The notes: generated from the letters alone by a model not told the origin. Counted from the stretch's first letter, positions 35,278 through 45,792 are shown. The stretch: 64,000 nucleotides of DNA from Bacteroides cutis (GCF_900241005.1 NZ_OEST01000004.1:310001-374000); one strand, 5' to 3'. A program made the numbers and translations.

Positions 35278-35310
35278 ACGTTTGGGTTATATAGCCGTAG
35301 TTTTATATTT

Positions 35311-36141
35311 CTATTTTTCTTTCTTATTCTCTCTTTCCTGCATTTTCCGTTTTACGAATTCAATCTTCAGGTTAGCTTCGTCTATATTCTTCTTTATTTC
35401 TGTGATAGAAGAAAGTATCTTTGCCAATTCGTAAACATCGGCAGCGGCTTTGCGGTCGTTAGGGGTAAGGGTAGTGGCATAGGAACGTTCGCCCAAATAG
35501 TTGACTCGGATATTTTTATCTTTATTCAGACAGATAAACCCGATGACATTGCCATCTTCGCCTAATTTGTAATCGGCTTTTTCAATCTTTTCTCCGAGAT
35601 CTGTGGTTTCATAACTGTCTTTAGAGGCAGGTGTTTCGGCAAAACTGCCATCGGGGGTAGTTACTTTTACTGCCACATGATGGATGTTATGGGGACCACA
35701 ATAAATAGAAGTCATACTCATCCTACCATTTTCATCTACTAGGAAACGAAGGAAAGAACGATGTAGGTTCTTCTCTATCACTTGGGAAGGATGTAGGTAA
35801 TTACCTACTTTCTGATATTCGACATCTTTTTCGAAAATAAAGTTATCTTTGATGTCATCCAGTTCCTTTTGTTTTTCACGGAGCATGCTGTCAAGATAAA
35901 CCAAACTATTCTCTTGTTCTTTCAGTTCTACCTGTTGCATAAGGCCTATCCCTTCATGGCGGGTTTTGAAAGCTTTGGGATAAAGGATTTTTATACTGTC
36001 AATTTGTATCTTTGCTTCACTATAATCGCCACGTTCGTAAGCTGCCCGGGCAATCTGTAGCTTCTCACTTGCTTTTTTCTCTACATTACTACAAGAAGAA
36101 AGCGTGCAGCAGAGGCACGCAAGGATAACTGCTTTTTTCAT
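35311..36141 (-). CDS. Lipoprotein of unknown function with coiled-coil segments
   Basis: This 276-residue protein begins at MKKAVILACLCCTLSSC, a lipoprotein signal with Cys17. The 72 codons upstream in frame are excluded because a -7 box (36169-36176) lies inside them. A tetratricopeptide-like helical pair follows (QIARAAYERGDYSEAKIQIDSIKILYP), then a coiled coil near 85-110 (LREKQKELDDIKDNF) and a beta-rich middle (HHVAVKVTTPDGSFAETP). A basic coiled coil ends the protein (IKKNIDEANLKIEFVKRKMQ). I do not recognise the family. An envelope role is likely. Confidence 0.75.
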   Translation of the reverse strand: MKKAVILACLCCTLSSCSNVEKKASEKLQIARAAYERGDYSEAKIQIDSIKILYPKAFKTRHEGIGLMQQVELKEQENSLVYLDSMLREKQKELDDIKDNFIFEKDVEYQKVGNYLHPSQVIEKNLHRSFLRFLVDENGRMSMTSIYCGPHNIHHVAVKVTTPDGSFAETPASKDSYETTDLGEKIEKADYKLGEDGNVIGFICLNKDKNIRVNYLGERSYATTLTPNDRKAAADVYELAKILSSITEIKKNIDEANLKIEFVKRKMQERENKKEK

Positions 36142-36168
36142 AATTTTTGTTCTTGGTGTTAGTGGGAG

Positions 36169-36197
36169 CAAAATTAGAAATAATATCCGTATCTTTG
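36169..36197. promoter_or_regulatory. Overlapping divergent promoters (lipoprotein gene and cca)
   Basis: CAAAATTA at 36169-36176 (TAATTTTG on the minus strand) and TATCTTTG at 36190-36197 (plus strand) are 13 bp apart, with each box inside the upstream half of the other promoter. Confidence 0.5.
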
Positions 36198-36222
36198 TAC
36201 CCGCTTTATAAAAGAATTTATT

Positions 36223-37683
36223 ATGATTGAACTGACGGCAGAAGAATTGAAGCAACGTTTTAATGATGACATATTCAGGCGGATATCCGAAACTGCGGAT
36301 AATTTGGGGTTGGAATGCTATGTGGTTGGTGGTTATGTACGCGACATTTTCCTGCAACGTCCTTCCAAAGATATAGATGTGGTTGTGGTGGGCAGTGGTA
36401 TCGCGATGGCGGAAGCTTTAGGCAAGTGCTTGGGGCGTGGTGCTCATCTCTCGGTTTTCAAGAATTTCGGTACGGCACAACTGAAATACCATGGTACGGA
36501 AGTGGAGTTTGTAGGTGCCCGTAAAGAATCGTACACACACGATTCGCGGAAACCGATTGTGGAAGACGGTACGCTGGAAGATGACCAAAATCGTCGAGAT
36601 TTTACTATCAACGCTTTGGCTGTCTGTCTCAATCAAGCCCGTTACGGTGAGCTGGTAGATCCGTTTGGTGGAATGGAGGATTTGAAAGAAAAGACTATCC
36701 GTACGCCGCTCGATCCGGATATCACGTTTAGTGACGATCCATTACGGATGATGCGTTGTATCCGTTTTGCCACTCAGCTCGGTTTTTATATTGACGATAC
36801 TACATTCGATTCTTTGTGTCGCAATAAAGAGCGTATTTCCATTATATCCAAAGAACGCATTTCAGATGAGTTGAATAAAATATTACTCTCTCCCATACCT
36901 TCCAAGGGATTTATTGATCTTGATCGTTCCGGACTGCTGGAACTTATTTTTCCCGAATTGGTAGCTCTACAAGGGGTAGAGACCCGCAATGGACGAGCAC
37001 ATAAGGATAATTTTTACCATACGTTGGAAGTGTTGGATAACATTAGTAAGAAGACTGATAATCTTTGGTTACGCTGGGCGGCATTATTGCACGATATTGC
37101 AAAACCTGTAACTAAACGTTGGGAACCTCGTGCAGGTTGGACATTCCATAACCACAACTTCATCGGTGAAAAAATGATACCGGAAATCTTCCGGAGAATG
37201 AAGTTACCGATGAATGAAAAGATGAAATATGTGCAAAAGCTGGTAAGTCTTCATATGCGCCCCATTGTCATAGCGGATGATGTGGTTACTGATTCTGCCG
37301 TTCGCCGCTTGCTTTTTGAGGCTGGAGACAATATTGACGACCTTATGACTTTGTGTGAGGCGGATATCACTTCCAAGAATATGGAACGCAAACAACGTTT
37401 TCTGAATAATTTCCAGTTGGTTCGCCAAAAACTGAAAGATCTGGAAGAACGTGATCGTATTCGTAATTTTCAACCCCCTGTCAGTGGAGAGGAGATCATG
37501 AAGACTTTCAATCTGCCTCCTTGTCAGCAAGTGGGTGCACTGAAAAGTGCCATAAAAGATGCTATTTTGGATGGAGTCATCCCGAATGAATACGAAGCTG
37601 CCCGTGCATTTATGGTGCAACGGGCAGAGAAAATGGGAATTAGTCTTCGGCCTGGAACTTCCTGCTCACTTTCATCAGATTAA
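36223..37683 (+). CDS. cca: tRNA nucleotidyltransferase (CCA-adding enzyme, HD-domain type)
   Basis: This 486-residue enzyme adds or repairs the 3' CCA of tRNAs, needed here because the tRNA-Ser gene lacks an encoded CCA. The nucleotidyltransferase head has [11 protein letters not shown] and the metal-binding [10 protein letters not shown] near residues 33-54. [11 protein letters not shown] near 127 and [17 protein letters not shown] near 170 are the conserved flexible and neck motifs. A C-terminal HD domain is seen at [15 protein letters not shown]. Its last 44 bases overlap the convergent phosphate transporter gene tail to tail. Confidence 0.92.
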   Translation: MIELTAEELKQRFNDDIFRRISETADNLGLECYVVGGYVRDIFLQRPSKDIDVVVVGSGIAMAEALGKCLGRGAHLSVFKNFGTAQLKYHGTEVEFVGARKESYTHDSRKPIVEDGTLEDDQNRRDFTINALAVCLNQARYGELVDPFGGMEDLKEKTIRTPLDPDITFSDDPLRMMRCIRFATQLGFYIDDTTFDSLCRNKERISIISKERISDELNKILLSPIPSKGFIDLDRSGLLELIFPELVALQGVETRNGRAHKDNFYHTLEVLDNISKKTDNLWLRWAALLHDIAKPVTKRWEPRAGWTFHNHNFIGEKMIPEIFRRMKLPMNEKMKYVQKLVSLHMRPIVIADDVVTDSAVRRLLFEAGDNIDDLMTLCEADITSKNMERKQRFLNNFQLVRQKLKDLEERDRIRNFQPPVSGEEIMKTFNLPPCQQVGALKSAIKDAILDGVIPNEYEAARAFMVQRAEKMGISLRPGTSCSLSSD

Positions 37684-39883
37684 TTGTGTAAGTCACTACA
37701 TTCTGGGCTTCTTGTATCATTGTCAGATAAACCATACTTACTTTGATGCTGCCCGATTGGGTCTGAATGCGTTGTAGTTCTTCACGTTTCAGATGGGCAA
37801 GTTGTCCGTTCAGGTCATTGGCTTTGCGGATATCTTCTTCAAGATGCTCGTAGTCATTGTTTCCCAGCTTATGGCGGCAGACTTGTAGCAGATAAATAAT
37901 ATCTTCCGTGACGTCGGCAAATTCACCTTTCTGAATAATATCCAATGGTTTGAAGTTATTATCTATATGCTCCAGACATGGTTCGCACAGACGTCCTACG
38001 CTATATACCAATTCACTGGCAAAGTCATTGCCCTGATAGAAATAAAGGCCTTTTTCCAGAACTGTATTGTTGTCTAGACGACACATGGCAAGTGTACCGG
38101 TACGCTTCATCTGTTTGATCAGCTGTTTTTCAAATTTGATTGAACCCATCGTGCGGCGTAGTCCACGTAAATTTTCGTGCAAGAAGGCAGTAACGGTACG
38201 TTCAAAGTTATCTTCTGTAAATTCAAGTATTTTACCCAACTCCTCACGGGTGTGTTTGCGCAGGAGTTCAAGGATTTCAGTATTATTCGTGCTTTGCATC
38301 AACTGTTTAATGGTCTCGTTCCCTTTTTCTCTCGCTTTACGTTTCTTGTACATCACTTGACTGCGGATCAGCATGAATACTGCCAGGCCGATAAGACCTA
38401 CAATAGCGATGGAACCGCCGAAATATATAATCATTGCTACGAAGAAACAGATGGTGAATGCAGCGCCGGCAGTAATAAACCATCCGCCTATAACACTTAA
38501 TACGCCGGTGATGCGGAACACAGCAGAATCGCGTCCCCAAGCACGGTCGGCAAGAGAGGTACCCATGGCTACCATGAAGGTAACGTAGGTGGTAGAGAGA
38601 GGGAGTTTCAGGGAAGTGCCCAATGCAATGAGTAGACCGGCGAGCACCAGATTGACAGATGCACGGACTAAGTCGAAAGCGGCTCCGTCGGCAATGATGG
38701 CTTCATCTTTTTGGAAACGGGTTTCAATCCAGCGTTTACTACGTTCGGGCATTATTTTGGAGAGCCCGTTGGCAAAAGTCATACTGAAACGTACTAAGGT
38801 ACGTGCTATAGGAGTACTACCGAAGTTTTCTTCACCTTCGTCCTGACGAGAAAGGTCAACGGATGTTTTGATAACATTGTGAGCTTTCTTGGAAGTACAA
38901 AGTGAATATACCATAATGGCACCGGCACCGATAAGGAAATACCAAGGTGTTTTGGCAGGGCCAAGCAAGGAGGTCATAAGAAATCCATCGTCACCAACAC
39001 TTGTTCCGTTCGCGGTATAATCTACGAAAGAGGAATATCCGGCGAGAGGTACACCGATGAAATTAACCAAGTCGTTACCTGCAAAAGCCAGAGCAAGAGC
39101 AAATGTACCCATCAGTACCACTACTTTGAATACATTGATTTTTAGCCAGTGTAGTATTTGCATCAGTAGGGTGAAGAATACGAAGAAACAGCCGATAAGT
39201 AAAAATGTATTATCTTGTATCCACTGTTTATTTTCAGGAGTCATGAACGAACTGTCTTTCAGCCCCTTTATCAACATAAAATAAATGATAGATGTAGCGG
39301 CGATACCTCCGAAAATGGCAATACTATATTTCATCTTCTTTTTATAGTTAAAAGTGAACACCACGCGCGCCAGCCATTGTACCACCATACCGAAGAAGAA
39401 GGCGATTGCTACAGATACAAAAATTGCCATGATTACAGACAATGCCTTGTCTGTGTTGATAAGGTCTCCAAGTCCCAGTGTATCACTGTCGTATACTTTT
39501 ATAAGCGCCAATGCAAATGTTCCTCCCAGAAGTTCGAATACCATAGAAACGGTAGTAGAGGTAGGCATACCCATCGTATTGAATACATCCAGTAGCACTA
39601 CATCCGTCAACATCACGGCAAGCAAGATACACATGATTTCGGCAAAATAGAAATGTTCAGGTTGATAGATACCATGCCGGGCTATATCCATCATGCCATT
39701 AGAGAGGGAAGCTCCGATAAAAACACCGATACCTGCTATGAACAATATGGTCTTGAAAGATGCTGCTTTTGCTCCTACAGCCGATTGGAGAAAATTGACT
39801 GCATCATTACTGACACCCACTACGAGATCAAACACGGCAAGGATGAACAGGAAGATGACAATACAAAGGTAGATAGTTTCCAT
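37640..39883 (-). CDS. PiT-family inorganic phosphate transporter with C-terminal PhoU-like domain
   Basis: This 747-residue protein begins at [11 protein letters not shown]; the 20 extra upstream codons are not family-like. The membrane part (about 1-520) has the two inverted PiT signatures, [19 protein letters not shown] near residue 22 and [15 protein letters not shown] in the middle. Conserved [11 protein letters not shown] and [20 protein letters not shown] loops accompany them. From about 535 to the end it is helical and soluble ([20 protein letters not shown]...), like the PhoU/DUF47 regulators that usually are separate proteins next to PiT. It lies 76 bp downstream of ppk1 on the same strand, so phosphate uptake and polyphosphate storage are linked. 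Confidence 0.87.
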   Translation of the reverse strand: METIYLCIVIFLFILAVFDLVVGVSNDAVNFLQSAVGAKAASFKTILFIAGIGVFIGASLSNGMMDIARHGIYQPEHFYFAEIMCILLAVMLTDVVLLDVFNTMGMPTSTTVSMVFELLGGTFALALIKVYDSDTLGLGDLINTDKALSVIMAIFVSVAIAFFFGMVVQWLARVVFTFNYKKKMKYSIAIFGGIAATSIIYFMLIKGLKDSSFMTPENKQWIQDNTFLLIGCFFVFFTLLMQILHWLKINVFKVVVLMGTFALALAFAGNDLVNFIGVPLAGYSSFVDYTANGTSVGDDGFLMTSLLGPAKTPWYFLIGAGAIMVYSLCTSKKAHNVIKTSVDLSRQDEGEENFGSTPIARTLVRFSMTFANGLSKIMPERSKRWIETRFQKDEAIIADGAAFDLVRASVNLVLAGLLIALGTSLKLPLSTTYVTFMVAMGTSLADRAWGRDSAVFRITGVLSVIGGWFITAGAAFTICFFVAMIIYFGGSIAIVGLIGLAVFMLIRSQVMYKKRKAREKGNETIKQLMQSTNNTEILELLRKHTREELGKILEFTEDNFERTVTAFLHENLRGLRRTMGSIKFEKQLIKQMKRTGTLAMCRLDNNTVLEKGLYFYQGNDFASELVYSVGRLCEPCLEHIDNNFKPLDIIQKGEFADVTEDIIYLLQVCRHKLGNNDYEHLEEDIRKANDLNGQLAHLKREELQRIQTQSGSIKVSMVYLTMIQEAQNVVTYTINLMKVSRKFQAED

Positions 39884-39959
39884 AAATATGTATTTTATTT
39901 CTGGCTGCAAAGGAACAGTTTTCGTGTTGCAGAGAAATGTCATATATGTTACAGAAGTG

Positions 39960-42020
39960 TTACAATCTATCTTTTAAGTACTCATAGAAAGTATACTGCG
40001 CACGTATCTTTTCCTTTTGTGGGCGTGTTGATTTCCAGCGGTTTTGTAGATTGGCATCTACAAAACATGCTTTACGTTTGTCTGCCAGTTGGATGGCGAG
40101 CATATCTGCCAGTTCGCGTTTCAAGTCTGGATCCAGTATCGGGGTTACGGCCTCGATACGGCGGTAAAGATTGCGACGCATCCAGTCCGGTGAACCGAGA
40201 AAAAGTTTGGGTTTACCGCCATTTCCGAAATACCATATTCGGGCATGTTCCAGAAAAGTGTCTACAATACGAGTGACGCGGATATTACGGCTATATTTTT
40301 GTTCCGGTATCAAGCAGCAGATTCCTCGCACAATGAGGTCAATCTTTACTCCGGCTTGCGATGCCTCATAAAGCCTGTCTATCATGGTGGGGTCTTGCAA
40401 AGCATTCATTTTTAGGATAATTCGTCCTTGTTTTCCACTCTTAGCCAAGTTTATTTCGTGTTCGATGAGACGGTTCAACTCCGGTATCAAGTTGAAGCGA
40501 GCCACCAGTAGGCGGTGGAACACAGGATTTTCCTTGCCTTGCAAAGTACGGAACAGGTTATGCAGATCGTTGACAAGTATCGGATTACAGGTGAACAATC
40601 CACTGTCTGCATATAATGTTGCAGTCTTTTCATTAAAATTACCCGTGCTGATATATGCGTAGCTGGGTAGTTTGTGCCCCTGTTTATCACGGCGGAGTAT
40701 GAGAGCCACCTTGGCATGTACTTTTAATCCCGGTATGCTGAAGATGATATTGATACCTGCCGCTTTCATCATTTCAGCGGTTGCCAGATTATTCTCTTCA
40801 TCGAAGCGGGCTTTCAGTTCAACGAAAACGGTAACTTTCTTACCATTTTGGGCAGCAGCTATCAATGTGTTGATAACTGCAGAGTTTTCTGCAACACGAT
40901 ATTGAGTTACCATGATTTCACGTACGGTAGGTTCGTGAACGGCTTCATATAAAAAATGTATAAAATGTTCGAAAGAATGGTATGGATAATGCAGTAATAA
41001 ATCTTTTTTTTCCACATACCGGAATATAGATTCCCGTTCATCCAGACAAGTTAATCTCATGGGTTGAGGCTTTCGTATAGGACGTACGGTTTGATTGGGG
41101 TTGGGGAGATGTCGTAGATCCTCCATATTCAGATGTTTGTCACCGGGTACCAGCTCTTGGCGGTTGATGCGAAAAGCATCTACCAAGAAATCGAGAAAAT
41201 CATCCGGCATGGCACGGTCGTACACAAAACGGCAGACTGCACCAATCTTGCGTTTCTTTACTTTGGTCTTTACCTGCTCTATGATTTCAGAAGTATTGGC
41301 AGTGTCGTCAATCAGGATATCTGCATCACGCGAAATCTTGATACAATAACTGCTGTCCACTTCATAACCAGGAAAGATAGTACCGATGTTTGCTTTGATT
41401 ATATCTTCTATGAACATAAGATAATAATTCTTTCCCACTTTGGGTAGTTCTATGAAACGGGGTACCTTGCTGTAGGGGAGTTTCATTACGAAATATTGCG
41501 TGCGGTTAGGGGAATTCAGTGGTACACCTTTTAAATATAAGCGTACGGCAAGATAAAGCCGGTTATCTCTGAGGAATGAGATTATTTTGTCTTTACTGAC
41601 GGGAACGGGAGACAGGTAGGGGAAAATCTCTTCTCTAAAGAAACGATGTAGAAAATCTTTGTGAAACGGTTCTACATTACGACCTTGATAAAATATAATA
41701 TGGTGTTCCCGTAGCGCAGGCAGTATCTTTTCTTCATAGATGCGGATACGTTCTTCTAACTGGCGGTTTACTTCTTCATTGATTTCTCCCACCAGTTCAA
41801 TGGCAGACTGTACACTTTCTTCATCACTATGCGCAGCACCGGTTGCTATCGCTTTATGGTCTGCAACACGTATCTTATAGAACTCTTCCAGATTAGATGA
41901 GTATATGGAAATAAAGTTGATGCGTTCATATAGCGGTAATGTGTCGTCTTCAGCTTCCAGCAACACCCGGTAGTTGAATGATAACCAGCTGATGTCACGT
42001 TTGAAATATCTGTGTTCCAT
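39960..42020 (-). CDS. ppk1: Polyphosphate kinase 1
   Basis: This 686-residue enzyme makes long polyphosphate chains from ATP. The N-terminal YFKRDISWLSFNYRVLLEAEDD is the family signature. The autophosphorylated histidine lies in GLKVHAKVALILRRD, and the second catalytic histidine lies in FLEHARIWYFGNGGKPKLFLGS; these correspond to the two phospholipase D-like motifs of PPK1. STGNFNEKTATLYAD and LGSPDWMRRNLYRRIE follow the respective motifs. The length is typical. It precedes the PiT transporter on the same strand. Its -7 box at 42104-42111 overlaps the divergent phosphoesterase promoter. Confidence 0.94.
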   Translation of the reverse strand: MEHRYFKRDISWLSFNYRVLLEAEDDTLPLYERINFISIYSSNLEEFYKIRVADHKAIATGAAHSDEESVQSAIELVGEINEEVNRQLEERIRIYEEKILPALREHHIIFYQGRNVEPFHKDFLHRFFREEIFPYLSPVPVSKDKIISFLRDNRLYLAVRLYLKGVPLNSPNRTQYFVMKLPYSKVPRFIELPKVGKNYYLMFIEDIIKANIGTIFPGYEVDSSYCIKISRDADILIDDTANTSEIIEQVKTKVKKRKIGAVCRFVYDRAMPDDFLDFLVDAFRINRQELVPGDKHLNMEDLRHLPNPNQTVRPIRKPQPMRLTCLDERESIFRYVEKKDLLLHYPYHSFEHFIHFLYEAVHEPTVREIMVTQYRVAENSAVINTLIAAAQNGKKVTVFVELKARFDEENNLATAEMMKAAGINIIFSIPGLKVHAKVALILRRDKQGHKLPSYAYISTGNFNEKTATLYADSGLFTCNPILVNDLHNLFRTLQGKENPVFHRLLVARFNLIPELNRLIEHEINLAKSGKQGRIILKMNALQDPTMIDRLYEASQAGVKIDLIVRGICCLIPEQKYSRNIRVTRIVDTFLEHARIWYFGNGGKPKLFLGSPDWMRRNLYRRIEAVTPILDPDLKRELADMLAIQLADKRKACFVDANLQNRWKSTRPQKEKIRAQYTFYEYLKDRL

Positions 42021-42103
42021 AAAATATCAGTTTAAAGAAAAGAAAAATGATAATTTGCCAGTGTTACACGTCTAAATTCCCATTGCTTTTCCTGTATTTT
42101 TTC

Positions 42104-42121
42104 CAAATATAATTACCTTTG
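42104..42121. promoter_or_regulatory. Overlapping divergent promoters (ppk1 and metallophosphoesterase)
   Basis: CAAATATA at 42104-42111 (TATATTTG on the minus strand) and TACCTTTG at 42114-42121 on the plus strand are only 2 bp apart. The longest frame of the plus-strand gene starts at the last base of the box, which supports the ATG at 42142. Confidence 0.5.
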
Positions 42122-42141
42122 TGTTAATAAACAACAGAAAG

Positions 42142-42633
42142 ATGACAAAAGTTGGTTTACTATCGGATACGCATGCCTATTGGGATGAGAAATATCTTCA
42201 ATACTTTGAAACGTGTGATGAGATATGGCACGCCGGTGATATAGGTTCGCTGGAAGTTGCCCGGAAATTGGCGGAATTCCGTCCCTTTCGTGCAGTTTAT
42301 GGCAATATAGACGGGCAGGATATCCGTCGGCTCTATCCGCAGGTATTACGTTTTACGGTAGACGGAGCGGAAGTATTGATGAAGCATATCGGTGGATATC
42401 CCGGTAAATACGACCCTTCTATACAAGGCAGTATTCTGGTACATCCACCCAAACTGTTTGTCAGTGGACACTCTCATATCCTGAAAGTGAAATATGACAA
42501 GACTCTCAATCTGTTACATATCAATCCCGGAGCAGCCGGTATTTCTGGCTTTCATAAAGTGCGTACCATGGTTCGCTTTGTGGTGGATAATGGAGTGTTT
42601 AAGGACTTGGAAGTGATAGAGCTTGCCGGATAA
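42142..42633 (+). CDS. YfcE-type metallophosphoesterase
   Basis: This 163-residue cytoplasmic protein has the compact calcineurin-like set: LLSDTHAYWDE (Asp, His), IWHAGDIGSLE (Asp), AVYGNIDGQD (Asn) and VSGHSHILKVK (His, His). Length and motifs fit the YfcE/MJ0936 group of small phosphodiesterases, which cleave model phosphodiesters; the natural substrate is unknown. I chose the ATG at 42142, because the longer GTG start overlaps the promoter. It diverges from ppk1, which may link it with phosphate metabolism. Confidence 0.88.
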   Translation: MTKVGLLSDTHAYWDEKYLQYFETCDEIWHAGDIGSLEVARKLAEFRPFRAVYGNIDGQDIRRLYPQVLRFTVDGAEVLMKHIGGYPGKYDPSIQGSILVHPPKLFVSGHSHILKVKYDKTLNLLHINPGAAGISGFHKVRTMVRFVVDNGVFKDLEVIELAG

Positions 42634-42693
42634 GGCTTTTGCTTTTTAGGAGTTTACTATTCCTGAAAGAATAAATTATCATTGTATATTTTG

Positions 42694-42701
42694 TAATTTT
42701 G
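42694..42701 (+). promoter_or_regulatory. Promoter -7 box for rfbA-rfbB
   Basis: TAATTTTG is a perfect TAnnTTTG box, about 107 bp before the rfbA start. The long leader includes CAACG (42733-42737) able to pair with CGTTG (42749-42753), a short potential stem. I see no known riboswitch. Confidence 0.4.
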
Positions 42702-42807
42702 CGATTTTTATCGAACTTTGTACCCTGAATAGCAACGAGAGCCGTGGGGCGTTGTCCTCCTTCTTATTTTATTCTCCATTTGATGTAACACCAAAAAGAA
42801 CTGAAAT

Positions 42808-43680
42808 ATGAAAGGAATTATTCTTGCCGGTGGCAGTGCCACTCGTCTCTATCCATTGTCGAAGGCTATATCCAAGCAGATAATGCCTGTCTACGACAAA
42901 CCGATGATCTATTATCCTCTTTCCACATTGATGTTGGCCGGAATACGTGAGGTGTTGATAATCTCCACTCCGCGCGATTTGCCTATGTTCCGCGAATTAC
43001 TGGGTACAGGTGAAGAACTCGGAATGGCTTTTTCTTACAAAATACAGGAGAAGCCTAACGGGCTGGCACAGGCTTTCGTCTTGGGTGCAGAGTTTTTGAA
43101 TGGTGAGCCGGGATGCCTTATCCTGGGTGACAATATGTTCTATGGTCAAGGCTTTTCGGCCATGCTGAAGCGTGCCGCATCCATTGAAAAAGGTGCCTGC
43201 ATCTTTGGATATTACGTAAAGGATCCTCGTGCATACGGTGTGGTGGAATTTGATGCCGATGGTAAAGCTATTTCTCTTGAAGAGAAACCGGTTCAACCCA
43301 AAAGTAATTATGCCGTTCCCGGTCTTTATTTCTACGACTCTACAGTAACAGCTAAAGCCGCTGCTCTAAAACCTTCGGCACGTGGTGAATATGAAATTAC
43401 CGATCTCAACCGCCTTTATCTAAATGAAGGTACATTGAAAGTAGAACTTTTTGGACGTGGTTTTGCATGGCTTGATACGGGTAACTGTGACAGTCTGCTT
43501 GAAGCAAGTAACTTTGTGGCTACCATACAGAACCGTCAAGGTTTCCGTGTCAGCTGTATAGAAGAGATTGCATGGCGCAAGGGTTGGATAGATGCCGACC
43601 AGCTTTATCACCTCGGTGAGCAACTGGGTAAAACCGAATATGGCAAATACCTGATGGAACTCGCCGATTCTCACCGTTAA
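42808..43680 (+). CDS. rfbA: Glucose-1-phosphate thymidylyltransferase
   Basis: This 290-residue enzyme makes dTDP-glucose from dTTP and glucose 1-phosphate, the first step towards dTDP-rhamnose and related sugars for surface polysaccharides. [33 protein letters not shown] at the start is the nucleotide-binding signature. [14 protein letters not shown] near 103-116 holds the metal-binding aspartate, and [20 protein letters not shown] and [19 protein letters not shown] follow. It lies 57 bp before rfbB. The remaining genes of the pathway (rfbC, rfbD) are not in the window. Confidence 0.94.
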   Translation: MKGIILAGGSATRLYPLSKAISKQIMPVYDKPMIYYPLSTLMLAGIREVLIISTPRDLPMFRELLGTGEELGMAFSYKIQEKPNGLAQAFVLGAEFLNGEPGCLILGDNMFYGQGFSAMLKRAASIEKGACIFGYYVKDPRAYGVVEFDADGKAISLEEKPVQPKSNYAVPGLYFYDSTVTAKAAALKPSARGEYEITDLNRLYLNEGTLKVELFGRGFAWLDTGNCDSLLEASNFVATIQNRQGFRVSCIEEIAWRKGWIDADQLYHLGEQLGKTEYGKYLMELADSHR

Positions 43681-43737
43681 TTGCTTGATGATTGATGGTG
43701 GATAATTTGTAATTAGTAATTTATAATTTGTAATTGT

Positions 43738-44877
43738 ATGAAGACTTATCTCGTAACCGGTGCTGCCGGATTTATCGGAGCCAATTATATAAAATATATC
43801 CTGGCGAAACATGATGATATAAAAGTGGTGATATTGGATGCCCTGACATACGCGGGAAATTTGGGAACTATCGCTAAAGATATAGATGACGATCGTTGCA
43901 TTTTTGTCAAAGGTGATATCTGTGACCGTATGCTTGCCGATGAACTGTTTGCTAAATATAAATTTGATTATGTAGTGAATTTTGCTGCTGAGAGCCATGT
44001 AGACCGCAGTATCGAAAATCCGCAACTTTTCTTGCAAACTAATATTTTGGGTACTCAAAATTTGCTTGATGCAGCTCGTCGTGCATGGGTGACGGGAAAG
44101 GATGAGTATGGTTATCCTACCTGGCGTAAGGGCGTTCGTTATCATCAGGTATCTACCGATGAAGTATATGGTTCGTTGGGTGCCGAGGGATACTTTACGG
44201 AACAAACCCCGCTTTGTCCACATAGTCCATATAGCGCTTCAAAGACAAGTGCCGATATGGTGGTGATGGCTTATCACGACACCTACAAGATGCCGGTGAC
44301 TATCACCCGTTGTTCTAATAATTATGGCCCTTATCACTTCCCGGAAAAGCTGATCCCATTGATTATAAAGAACATTCTTGAAGGAAAGAAGTTGCCCGTT
44401 TATGGTGACGGAAGTAATGTACGCGACTGGTTGTATGTGGAAGATCATTGCAAGGCCATCGACCTTGTTGTGCGTCAGGGAGTAGAGGGGGAAGTTTATA
44501 ATGTAGGCGGTCATAATGAAAAGACCAACTTGGAGATTGTGAAACTTACGATTGCTACTATCCGTCGTCTGATGGAAGAAGAACCCAAGTACCGTGAAGT
44601 TCTGAAAAAGAAAGTCAAAGGAACCGATGGACAGATTGATATCAGTTGGATCAATGAAGACCTGATTACGTTTGTGAAAGATCGTTTAGGGCATGATCAA
44701 CGTTATGCTATCGATCCGGCAAAGATAACAAAAGCTTTAGGGTGGTTCCCCGAAACGAAGTTTGAAGTAGGTATTGTAAAGACCATTGAATGGTATCTGA
44801 ATAATCAGGACTGGGTAGAAGAAGTGACCAGCGGTGATTATCAGAAATACTACGAAAAGATGTACGGAAAGCGATAA
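43738..44877 (+). CDS. rfbB: dTDP-glucose 4,6-dehydratase
   Basis: This 379-residue SDR enzyme converts dTDP-glucose to dTDP-4-keto-6-deoxyglucose. GAAGFIGANYIKYIL at 8-22 binds NAD. VSTDEVYGSLG carries the catalytic Asp-Glu pair, and YSASKTSADMVV is the Tyr-x3-Lys motif. RCSNNYGPYHFPEKLIPL and GDGSNVRDWLYVEDHCKAI are substrate loops typical of RfbB. A 57-bp AT-rich iterated spacer separates it from rfbA. It ends three bases from the convergent menA gene, with no visible terminator between. Confidence 0.94.
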   Translation: MKTYLVTGAAGFIGANYIKYILAKHDDIKVVILDALTYAGNLGTIAKDIDDDRCIFVKGDICDRMLADELFAKYKFDYVVNFAAESHVDRSIENPQLFLQTNILGTQNLLDAARRAWVTGKDEYGYPTWRKGVRYHQVSTDEVYGSLGAEGYFTEQTPLCPHSPYSASKTSADMVVMAYHDTYKMPVTITRCSNNYGPYHFPEKLIPLIIKNILEGKKLPVYGDGSNVRDWLYVEDHCKAIDLVVRQGVEGEVYNVGGHNEKTNLEIVKLTIATIRRLMEEEPKYREVLKKKVKGTDGQIDISWINEDLITFVKDRLGHDQRYAIDPAKITKALGWFPETKFEVGIVKTIEWYLNNQDWVEEVTSGDYQKYYEKMYGKR

Positions 44878-44880
44878 GAA

Positions 44881-45792
44881 TCAACCAACCAATACTATCG
44901 TTAATAATAGACCAAAGAACAGCATATTACGCGATGTTTCGCCTAATATGCTGTTTAATTTTTTACCGCTTCTTATTGTAACCATTTTCCGCCAGGTGAG
45001 TATGTGCAAGTAAAGATAGATGCAGGGTGCTCCTATAAAGGCAAATGGATTCATTTTTCCGCTATAGACAAACCATAGGCAGAGAAGTGTGGCAACTACG
45101 CCCAAGCCCAAATATAGATAGCGCCCGAAAGGTTCTCCGAAGCGTACAATCAATGTCTGTTTGCCGCTAAGTGCATCTTGCTCCCGATCCCGGTAGTTGT
45201 TTACAACCAGAAGTGTGTCTATCACCAATCCGCAAATAAGTGAAGCTATCCATACATCTGTAGTGAGGATATGTGTTTGCACATAATATGTTCCGCCCAC
45301 GGATATGAAACCGAAAAAGATCAAGACTAGTAGATCTCCCCATCCACGGTAGGAAAGGATAGTGGTATATAAAAATGCGAATACAACACATAGTACTCCC
45401 AAGAGTATTAATTCCCAACCGCCATGAGGCAGTTGTTCCCAACATTCATGTAATATGGCACATCCCATCAGGCAAGAAAATACAAGCGTACTTCCTATTC
45501 CCCACCTCATGGCCCTGGGGGTAATCCAGCCTTGGGCACAGGCACGCTCTGGTCCCAACCGGTCTTCCCGATCACTACCTTTCAGATAATCATAGAGATC
45601 GTTAATAAAATTGGCTGCAATCTGCATGCCGCAGGCAAACAAGACGCACAATAATGCTAAGGCTATTTCAAAACCTCCGTCGGCAAATGCCAAAGAAGAA
45701 CCTATTAATACAGGAATAATGGCTCCTGTTAATGTTTTGGGACGTGCTGCAAGTAGCCAGGCGTGGAGTGAGTTAGGCTTTATCTCTTTCAT
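44881..45792 (-). CDS. menA: 1,4-dihydroxy-2-naphthoate polyprenyltransferase
   Basis: This 303-residue inner-membrane enzyme of the UbiA family attaches the prenyl tail to dihydroxynaphthoate in menaquinone synthesis, used in anaerobic electron transport to fumarate. AARPKTLTGAIIPVLIGSSLA at the start is the MenA signature. NFINDLYDYLKGSDREDRLGPERA near 62-85 is the first Asp-rich motif, and NNYRDREQDALSGKQTLIVRFG near 200-221 is the second. Eight to nine hydrophobic helices are visible. It uses a prenyl diphosphate of the type made from the product of the synthase at 9823. Confidence 0.93.
   Translation of the reverse strand: MKEIKPNSLHAWLLAARPKTLTGAIIPVLIGSSLAFADGGFEIALALLCVLFACGMQIAANFINDLYDYLKGSDREDRLGPERACAQGWITPRAMRWGIGSTLVFSCLMGCAILHECWEQLPHGGWELILLGVLCVVFAFLYTTILSYRGWGDLLVLIFFGFISVGGTYYVQTHILTTDVWIASLICGLVIDTLLVVNNYRDREQDALSGKQTLIVRFGEPFGRYLYLGLGVVATLLCLWFVYSGKMNPFAFIGAPCIYLYLHILTWRKMVTIRSGKKLNSILGETSRNMLFFGLLLTIVLVG

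Noticed and set aside
35204..35280. CRISPR-like array
   Set aside because: The repeated words alternate in orientation with almost no spacer and lack cas genes; it is a palindrome, not an array.
35077..35565. Short frames with repeated Trp/Cys/His words over the palindrome
   Set aside because: The repetitive protein sequence only mirrors the DNA repeat, and the frames run antisense to two real genes or have no plausible start.
36142..36357. 72-codon N-terminal extension of the lipoprotein gene at 35311
   Set aside because: It overlaps the cca start and both promoters and would bury the lipoprotein signal.
42702..42807. Riboswitch in the rfbA leader
   Set aside because: Only a short possible stem is visible, with no conserved core of a known class.
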